From: Kineococcus xinjiangensis
GTDB taxonomy: Bacteria > Actinomycetota > Actinomycetes > Actinomycetales > Kineococcaceae
Direction of reading: 5' to 3'
DNA: 42,529 bases
Assembly (NCBI RefSeq): GCF_002934625.1
Contig: NZ_PTJD01000020.1
Location: forward strand, 1-42,529
Shown: positions 38,301 through 42,529 of the stretch, in pieces
Numbering within the stretch: the first letter of the stretch is position 1
How the letters are laid out: every line of letters starts with the position of its first letter
Position numbers and translations under genes: made by a program
Notes under the pieces: generated by a model
What the model was told of the DNA's origin: nothing
What the model saw: only the letters and a program-made list of their open reading frames with translations
Databases searched by the model: none

Positions 38301-39575
38301 GGACAGGCGGCGGGCGAGGACTTCTGCCTCGGCGAGGCTGAGCTCGTCGGCGTGCAGACTCGAGGTCTGGCCCAGCAGCTCCAGCGCAGCGCGGCGGGCC
38401 AGCTGCACTTCCGGCCCAGCCTGCGAGCCGGAGGTTCGGCTGCAGTGCTGCGGTGAGCGCAGCACGACCGTCATCTCCGCCGGCGCCTGCGCTGAGGGTG
38501 CGCTCAGGTGCAGGGAGACATCGACGGTGGCCGGCTCCTCGCTGGCGAAGGCCAGCAGCCGCAGCTGCGCGACGCCCAGGGCGGCGACCTCGGCGAAGGG
38601 GTCGGACTCCCCCACCGCGCCGTCGATGACGACCAGCAGGGCGGGGCCCGCGGGGCTGCCGGTGGCGGCGTGGGCGCGGCGGCGCTCCAGCTCCGCGTCC
38701 AGCAGCAGCGCCAGGCTGGAGGCATCCTCGGTCAGCAGCAGCCGCCCGGCCCCCTCACCGCCGGTGTCGGGATGGCGGGCGTGCGGCGCCCACTTCAGCC
38801 ACTCCCACTCCTCCACCGCGTGCGCACCGGCCGGGGTGCACACCGCGATGCGCACGTCATCTGGTGCGTGCAACGCCAGCAAGGAGGCGATCATGGCGCG
38901 GGCGGTGGCGCGGGTACGCGCGGGAGTCCCGATGAGGGTCGTGATGCCGGTCTGCAGGGGCAAGGCCACCGGGACCTCGGCGACCTGGGCGTGGCCGTGC
39001 AGCAGCTGCTGCACGGCCTCCGCGCAGGTGGGGTCGCTGGGGCGGGACGGGTCGTCCTCGGGCAGTCCTGGCAGGTGCAGCGCAGGCACCTGCCCCACCC
39101 CGACTCGCAGGAGCAGGAAGTCCTCATCGTCGCTGCGCCGCTCCCACACCCGCCCCGCCTGCACGACGCCCGCGGTCAGCTGCGCCGGGGCGGGGTGGCG
39201 GGTAGCGGCCTCTTCCCGTTGGGCCGCGGCGTTGGCCTCGATCAAGGCACGCACGTCCATCAGGTGCCGCAGGTAGCGCACTCGCCCGTCGAAGGTCTGC
39301 CCCCGGGTGCGTGAACGCATCTGCAGGAACATCGCCAGCCCCATGGCGATGGATCCGAGGACGAACACTGCGCCCGCGATGAGGAACAGCGGGTTGCCTC
39401 GCATCAGCGCCACAACAAGCATGCCCGCGCTGCCCAGCACGGGAAACAGGGCGTAGGTCCAGTTTGAGGTGGCTGTGGGATCGGCCAACGGAGGGGGTGG
39501 GCTCAACCGAACGGGTGCGCCGATGAGCGCCGAGGCTGGCCTGCGCGGGCCGCGGTGAACGAGCATGTTCGTCAT
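35388..39575 (-). CDS. eccC: EccC, type VII secretion FtsK/SpoIIIE-type ATPase
   Basis: A 1395-aa EccC, the motor and substrate receptor of ESX/type VII secretion. ATG 39575 (MTNMLVHRGPRRPASALIGA) has GAGGT upstream. Two transmembrane helices (YALFPVLGSAGMLVVALM and LFLIAGAVFVLGSIAMGLAM) near residues 40-85 anchor it. A stalk domain with FDGRVRYLRHLMDVRALIEA follows, then three FtsK/SpoIIIE ATPase domains. Their Walker A loops are GATGSGKSE (about 500), GAPQSGKST (about 850) and GDSGAGKTS (about 1190), all intact; Walker B-like strands are LLVVVDEFSELL, VFLIVDGWSVL and ALVVMDDHDLV. Length and domain order match actinobacterial single-chain EccC. It diverges from eccD with starts almost touching. 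Confidence 0.95.
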   Translation of the reverse strand: MTNMLVHRGPRRPASALIGAPVRLSPPPPLADPTATSNWTYALFPVLGSAGMLVVALMRGNPLFLIAGAVFVLGSIAMGLAMFLQMRSRTRGQTFDGRVRYLRHLMDVRALIEANAAAQREEAATRHPAPAQLTAGVVQAGRVWERRSDDEDFLLLRVGVGQVPALHLPGLPEDDPSRPSDPTCAEAVQQLLHGHAQVAEVPVALPLQTGITTLIGTPARTRATARAMIASLLALHAPDDVRIAVCTPAGAHAVEEWEWLKWAPHARHPDTGGEGAGRLLLTEDASSLALLLDAELERRRAHAATGSPAGPALLVVIDGAVGESDPFAEVAALGVAQLRLLAFASEEPATVDVSLHLSAPSAQAPAEMTVVLRSPQHCSRTSGSQAGPEVQLARRAALELLGQTSSLHADELSLAEAEVLARRLSPLQLQEEATEMSLGSVSGLPDLLGIDDLQQLAPQQLWQQHPQRALLRVPIGVDAEGRPVELDLKESALGGMGPHGLVVGATGSGKSELLRTLVAGLALTHAPEDLALVLVDFKGGATFAGLQQLPHVAGALTDLEDDPDTVDRFAETLRGEMRRREELLRDCGNLASIREHRARRLAGADIAAMPHLLVVVDEFSELLAQKPEFIDLFVMIGRLGRSLGVHLLLATQRLEEGRLRGLDSHLSYRIALRTFSAAESRTVIGSADAFELPPVPGSAYLKVDTTVFQRLRAATVSAPYQAGDVTPVQPLLPRPRRFDAFAAGQETTAPLPALAPQLSDPNTASVLDVIAERLRGAAAPVKQVWLPPLPTSLPLHACLGRLSSNPERGYHASASSGGLRAPIGLIDLPERQVQGVYALDLAAAGGHLGIAGAPQSGKSTFLRTLVTSLALTHTPAEVQMYCIDLGGGALTGLEALPHVGVVASRQRPELVRRAIAQMQALLEAREQRFVDAGVESWLAYRAQRNAAATSSTPPTSSSEVPVSGDAGAAKWAWDAYGDVFLIVDGWSVLRSDFEDLEQPVTALAARGAAYGLHVIVSTARWFDLRPALRDSLGTKVELRLGDPAETSADRKAAKAMPTIPGRLLVNATSKVQVALPVTLTTLSGQPAQPEPFTETAARLAQAWSGPPAPPVRLLPTHLTLAQLNTRLTEQHSTPVSQPDADSPTSSETTSAAAPGARPQRRPPLAIGVRESDLAPAHLDLIDARDSNLLVIGDSGAGKTSLLRTLLRQVTTAYTPEELLVVVVDYRRGLLDAVDDTHLSRYCASAPAAAGTLKDLAGKLTERLPGPDVSREQLQARTWWSGPRALVVMDDHDLVSNSGNDPLAELLDLLPVARDVGLHLVVAQSAGGVAAAMMQPVLRRLRELGSQALLLSGPKDEGVIAHGARMQTLPPGRALHVARGRSPQLVQVALADDDTR

Positions 39576-39675
39576 GTCGGCGACCTCAGACCTCACCACG
39601 TCCGGCAACGGGCACAACCCCTGGCTCAACGAGGTTGCCAGCCTGGGTGGGGACGACGCCTGCTCCGCCACACGA

Positions 39676-41043
39676 ATGCACTGGCTCAACGTGAAGGTCG
39701 TCACTCCAACGGGCGCCCTCGACATCACCCTTCCGGACTCCCGGCCTGTCGCCGAGATCATCGACGAGCTCACCTCCCGTCTTGCCCCTGGCGCACCGCT
39801 ATCGGCTCCGGCTGGTGGCTGGCATCTGCACCGTCTCGGTGGGGCCGCCTTCCGCCCCGGCCAGCCCCTGGCCGCGCTGAAGTTGCGTGATGGTGACGTC
39901 CTCTATCTCAGCGCTGAGCGGACACCGGATCCGGCGCGGCCGGTCGATGACCGGCTGCTCGTGATGGCTGAGGGTGCCGGTCTTGCTGGGCGGTGGAACC
40001 CGCGCTCGATGAGCGCGTTCGCGACGGCGGCTACTGCCCTCACCGCCGCCGCCGCGGTCGCCGCCGCGCACCTGGCGCTGCCGGGAGTCGCGGCGCTGCC
40101 GCTGGTGCTGGCCGCTGGACTGCTCACCGCAGCGGTGGCCCTCCGTCGCACCCGCACCGCCGCCGGCGAGGCCGCCGCGCTGGCCTCCCTGCCCGCCTGG
40201 GCCGGCGCCGGGCTGAGCGCAGCGACTTTCTGGTCTGCAGGCGTCGCAGCCCACGCCACCCTCGCCGGGGTGGGGCTGCTGCTCGGTGCACTTGCCGCGG
40301 CCGCCGTCGCCCCGCAGCGGATGCCGTGGTGGTCCTTCACCTGGGCCGCGGCCGGGGTCACCGCGGCCCTGGCCACTCTCAGCGGTACGCGCGCGTTGGC
40401 TCTGGGGCAGGCCGCAGCCATTACCGCAGTCATGTTGTTGCTCCTCAGCGCCGCCCTGCCGTGGCTGATCACCCGCAGCGGTGTGTGGAGCGCACCGGCG
40501 AGGCGAGCCGGCACCACGGACGCGGCCGGCCTGCGTGTCCTGGCCCGCGCGCACCGCCAGCTGCTCAACGCCGTGACTGCTGCGTTCTCGGCCGGCATCG
40601 CTGCCTGCGCAGCACTTCTGATCTTCTCCGGTGATCCCCTGCAGCAGGGCCTGGCCGCGGCGCTGGCGGTGGTGACCGGCCTTCGCGCCCGGCGCAGCTC
40701 CTTCGCGGTGGAGTCCGGCTCCATGCTGGCCGCGGCACTGACCTCATCGCTGCTCCTGCTGAGTGTGCTGGCCGTGCACGCCGACCTGCGGCTGCGGCTG
40801 CTTGTGCTGGCCGCGGCGCTGCTTCTGCTGGTGCTCTTGCTCGCCACCGTCGCCGCCCTCCAGGCCGGTGCAGGCACTGCTCGGGCAGACGCCGCGACTG
40901 CTGGTCTCGCCCGCTTCGCCACGCCCCGGCTGCGACGCGCTCTCGACGTCAGCGAGGTCATCGTCGCGATCACCATCATGCCGTTGTTGCTGGGCGCTCT
41001 CGGGGTCTACACCGCTGCCGCCAACACCGGCGCCCAGCTATGA
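39676..41043 (+). CDS. eccD: EccD, type VII secretion membrane channel subunit
   Basis: ATG 39676 gives 455 aa beginning MHWLNVKVVTPTGALDITLP, the normal start of the ubiquitin/YukD-like domain (to about residue 85, ending LKLRDGDVLYLSAE). The frame is open back to ATG 39565, which would add 37 residues with no counterpart in the family and would overlap the eccC start. About eleven hydrophobic helices follow, from AFATAATALTAAAAVAAAHL to EVIVAITIMPLLLGALGVYT, the EccD multi-span pore scaffold. Cytosolic loops are Arg-rich (RRTRTAAGEAA, RARRSSFAVESG). EccD and EccC are core parts of the same inner-membrane complex. EccB, EccE and mycosin are not in this window. Confidence 0.9.
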   Translation: MHWLNVKVVTPTGALDITLPDSRPVAEIIDELTSRLAPGAPLSAPAGGWHLHRLGGAAFRPGQPLAALKLRDGDVLYLSAERTPDPARPVDDRLLVMAEGAGLAGRWNPRSMSAFATAATALTAAAAVAAAHLALPGVAALPLVLAAGLLTAAVALRRTRTAAGEAAALASLPAWAGAGLSAATFWSAGVAAHATLAGVGLLLGALAAAAVAPQRMPWWSFTWAAAGVTAALATLSGTRALALGQAAAITAVMLLLLSAALPWLITRSGVWSAPARRAGTTDAAGLRVLARAHRQLLNAVTAAFSAGIAACAALLIFSGDPLQQGLAAALAVVTGLRARRSSFAVESGSMLAAALTSSLLLLSVLAVHADLRLRLLVLAAALLLLVLLLATVAALQAGAGTARADAATAGLARFATPRLRRALDVSEVIVAITIMPLLLGALGVYTAAANTGAQL

Positions 41044-41073
41044 CCGATGCTTCCTAGCGCCGGTCGGCTGCCG

Positions 41074-41211
41074 GTGAGCCGCCGCGGCATCAACATGATC
41101 ACGCGGCGAGAGCTCAACCAGACATTGGTGGGCCGTGATTTCCCGTTGACCAGACGCTCCAGCGGCCAGGTCGTCTTCATGACCTTCGAGGACGCCCTTT
41201 ACGGCGCCTGA
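41074..41211 (+). CDS. Small unknown frame after eccD
   Basis: GTG 41074 or ATG 41095: VSRRGINMITRRELNQTLVG, then RDFPLTRRSSGQVVFMTFED, then ALYGA. It is 45 or 38 aa. The sequence looks protein-like (ordered hydrophobics) but there is no ribosome site of note. It could be the remnant of a larger gene following eccD. Low confidence. Confidence 0.25.
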   Translation: MSRRGINMITRRELNQTLVGRDFPLTRRSSGQVVFMTFEDALYGA

Positions 41212-41714
41212 CTGGCACCGAGCGGAAGACCTCAGAGCGGGCATGGAATGGAACGCTTCCACGCACCCGCCGGTGCGCTCGATGGGCAGCACCCCGTCGA
41301 GGCGCACCCCGTCGAGGCTCACCCTGTCGAGGCTCACCCTGTCGACGCACTTCGCCGTCGTCGTCCCGCCCCCGCACCGGCCGGTCCCGCGGTAGCGAGC
41401 CGATTGGGCGCCGGACGTGTGCGACACCGTGGTGTGGGTCTCCTCGCGCCGGCGCCGCAGCGATTCCCTTTTCGCTTCGCCTTTGGTCCCTGACCGAAAT
41501 GCTGGGGCGGCAGAACCCTCCGTTTCCGCGCATCGGGTACCCGCGCGTTGGACCCTGCACGAGGATGGCCTCGGGGGTCCACCCGACGTGTCCAGAGCTG
41601 CAGCTGCTGAAGCGAGAGGTAGTGAAGCTTCCGGGGCGGTGCCTCGCTCAGAGTCCCGCATGCCTCTCGTGCGAGCCGACCCGTCCGCGCATTGCAGTGC
41701 GGTGGATACGCCAA
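41212..41714. other. Gene-free stretch with a 15-bp tandem repeat
   Basis: Four tandem 15-bp units (CACCCYGTCGAGGCT type) run from 41290 to 41349. They could encode HPVEA pentapeptides on the plus strand or DRVSL-like pentapeptides on the minus strand, but neither frame has a convincing start or body. No other gene is supported here. Confidence 0.45.
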
Positions 41715-41754
41715 GCGCCCGGGATACCCATCGGCTGATGAGTATCCCGGGCGC
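41715..41754 (-). terminator. Strong terminator hairpin
   Basis: GCGCCCGGGATAC (41715-41727) and GTATCCCGGGCGC (41742-41754) form a perfect 13-bp stem with a 14-base loop, about 50 bases beyond the stop of the proline-rich repeat gene in minus sense. Confidence 0.75.
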
Positions 41755-41975
41755 GATCTGACGTGGCTCCGGCGACCGCTCGGAGGCGTGACGAAGGTGC
41801 CGTCAGGCGAGACTCTCGGCGGAAGCGGCGGCCTCGGCGGCGGACAGCACCGTGTCACCGTCAAGGTCGATGACGTTCAGCGTCGCACCGTTCCAGGTCC
41901 AGGTCCCGTCACTGCCTTGCACCAGACCCTGCTGCGGCGCAGGGTCTGCTGCAGGCCCTTCCGGCGTGACCGGCA

Positions 41976-42036
41976 CCTCAGGGCTCAGCACCTCAGGGCT
42001 CAGCACCTCAGGGCTCAGCACCTCAGGGCTCAGCAC
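41976..42036. repeat. 15-bp tandem repeat, VLSPE coding
   Basis: Four copies of CTCAGGGCTCAGCAC encode VLSPE on the minus strand. The copies are identical, so the array is recent or homogenised. Confidence 0.8.
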
Positions 42037-42077
42037 CTCGTCGGGGGTGCCCACGGTCGGCTCTTCCGGCAGGACCG

Positions 42078-42410
42078 GCGCCTCAGGCGCCACCACCTCA
42101 GGCGCCACCACCTCGTCCGGCGTCCCCAAGCCCGGCTCCTCCGGCAGGACCGGCGCCTCAGGCGCCACCACCTCAGGCGCCACCACCTCGTCCGGCGTCC
42201 CCAAGCCCGGCTCCTCCGGCAGGACCGGCGCCTCAGGCGCCACCACCTCAGGCGCCACCACCTCGTCCGGCGTCCCCAAGCCCGGCTCCTCCGGCAGGAC
42301 CGGCGCCTCAGGCGCCACCACCTCAGGCGCCACCACCTCGTCCGGCGTCCCCAAGCCCGGCTCCTCCGGCAGGACCGGCGCCTCAGGCGCCACCACCTCA
42401 GGCGCGCAAT
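42078..42410. repeat. 75-bp tandem repeat (coding minisatellite)
   Basis: Units repeat every 75 bases (CCCGGCTCCTCCGGCAGGAC at 42131, 42206, 42281 and 42356), with a diverged unit at the low-coordinate end. Within each, GGCGCCACCACCTCA is itself partly duplicated. The multiple of three keeps the frame of the proline-rich gene. Near-identity implies recent expansion. Confidence 0.85.
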
Positions 42411-42434
42411 CGGACACCTCGTCGTCGGTGTCGG

Positions 42435-42529
42435 GGAGCTTGACCCGGTTTCCCGGACAGGTGGGTGGCTCGATCATGCCGCAGCAGTCAGTGTGGTGTG
42501 AAGGGCTTCGTACTCGGCAGGGCTGAGGT
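42435..42529 (-). mobile_element. IS3-family element, left end only
   Basis: The end GAGCTTGACCCGGTTTCCCG (from 42436) is identical over its first 20 bases to the left end of the element at 4262, with the same orientation. The next bases are close but not identical (GTGGGTGGCTCGATCATGCC). It continues past the end of the window. Confidence 0.85.
42475..42529 (-). CDS. IS3-family transposase OrfB, C-terminal end (partial)
   Basis: The visible part reads LSPAEYEALHTTLTAAA then TGA, matching LSPAEYERLHTAAIAAA of the copy at 4301. Only the last 17 codons are inside the window, so whether this copy is complete is unknown. Confidence 0.8.

Larger units (their letters stand above)
41803..42477 (-). 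pseudogene. Proline-rich repeat protein with EF-hand-like end, 5' truncated
   Basis: The open frame codes 224 aa, but its first 14 residues (MIEPPTCPGNRVKL) are read from the end of an IS3-type element; genuine sequence starts near 42434 (PDTDDEVSDCAPEVV). The body has four near-perfect 25-residue repeats (VVAPEAPVLPEEPGLGTPDE type, 75-bp period), a fifth degenerate copy, and four VLSPE pentapeptides. The C-terminus GTWTWNGATLNVIDLDGDTV, then LSAAEAA, holds a DxDGDxxLxxxE loop like an EF-hand. Such Pro/Glu-rich rods usually span the wall in secreted proteins, so the missing 5' end probably encoded a signal peptide. Confidence 0.7.

Noticed and set aside
37624-39276. A 550-codon plus-strand frame inside eccC
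   Set aside because: Ser/Arg/Cys-rich shadow of the EccC gene, with no start signal or domain.
41038-41661. 207-aa minus-strand frame with pentapeptide-like repeats
   Set aside because: Only four units, no start signal, and the rest of the frame is Arg/Ser-rich without pattern; the 15-bp repeat alone does not support a gene.
42078-42410. Possible CRISPR array
   Set aside because: The 75-bp units have no unique spacers, keep a reading frame and encode a proline-rich repeat protein; there are no cas genes.
1-42529. tRNA, rRNA or a replication initiator gene
   Set aside because: I looked for tRNA-like cloverleaf ends and for Rep/RepA-type proteins and saw none; the HTH gene at 34811 is too small and generic to call a Rep protein.

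Overview
The window is high-GC DNA typical of an actinobacterium, with frequent GTG starts, GGAGG-type ribosome sites, leaderless-looking promoters, LGFP-repeat wall proteins and ESX/type VII secretion genes. I cannot name the genus with confidence; a Kineococcus-like actinomycete is only a guess. There are no housekeeping genes, rRNAs or tRNAs. The gene content is insertion sequences, a tyrosine recombinase, a Fic toxin pair, a coiled-coil plasmid-type protein and many unknown proteins, so this looks like a plasmid or a large accessory island.

Layout. 1-6.3 kb: end of an IS3 element, the first copy of a hairpin-rich repeat, a small membrane protein, an IS5/IS427-type element with a nonsense codon, a secreted chymotrypsin-fold protease, a lipoprotein, and a decayed IS3-family element that cuts off the 3' end of a small gene. 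6.3-11.4 kb: a lipoprotein and a minus-strand set with an unknown 326-aa protein, a PP-loop (PAPS-reductase-like) ATPase and a Myb/SANT-like protein. A near-identical non-coding leader plus hairpin array precedes both the truncated gene at 5.7 kb and the 326-aa gene at 10.7 kb. 11.4-13.3 kb: two tandem LGFP-repeat secreted proteins. 13.6-16.6 kb: a KfrA-like coiled-coil protein and a coupled partner, behind an array of CGTT/CGAA tetranucleotides, divergent from a VbhA-like antitoxin and Fic toxin. 17.4-19.5 kb: a 695-aa unknown protein behind a good sigma-70 promoter. 19.6-24.4 kb: a tight minus-strand operon of DnaQ-like exonuclease, zinc-ribbon proteins, a duplicated-domain protein and a tyrosine recombinase, with a 31-bp perfect palindrome upstream. 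24.7-28.4 kb: small membrane proteins interleaved with an IS5-like transposase, its palindromic mini-elements and a transposase remnant. 28.3-41.0 kb: a type VII secretion locus in which EccC (three intact ATPase domains) and EccD diverge, accompanied by a DUF4407 membrane protein and other envelope proteins. 41.0-42.5 kb: a proline-rich repeat protein whose 5' end was cut by another IS3-family element running off the end.

The most distinctive points are (i) a repeat family of GC-rich hairpins with constant loop GAGGMACGA and different stems, present three times, two of them attached to a shared leader; (ii) the recombinase/zinc-ribbon/exonuclease operon with its palindrome; (iii) the partial type VII locus, in which no EccB, EccE, mycosin or WXG100 gene is visible; and (iv) IS-derived 49-50 bp palindromic mini-elements next to an intact related transposase. 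All functional statements rest on motifs read by eye; no database search was run.
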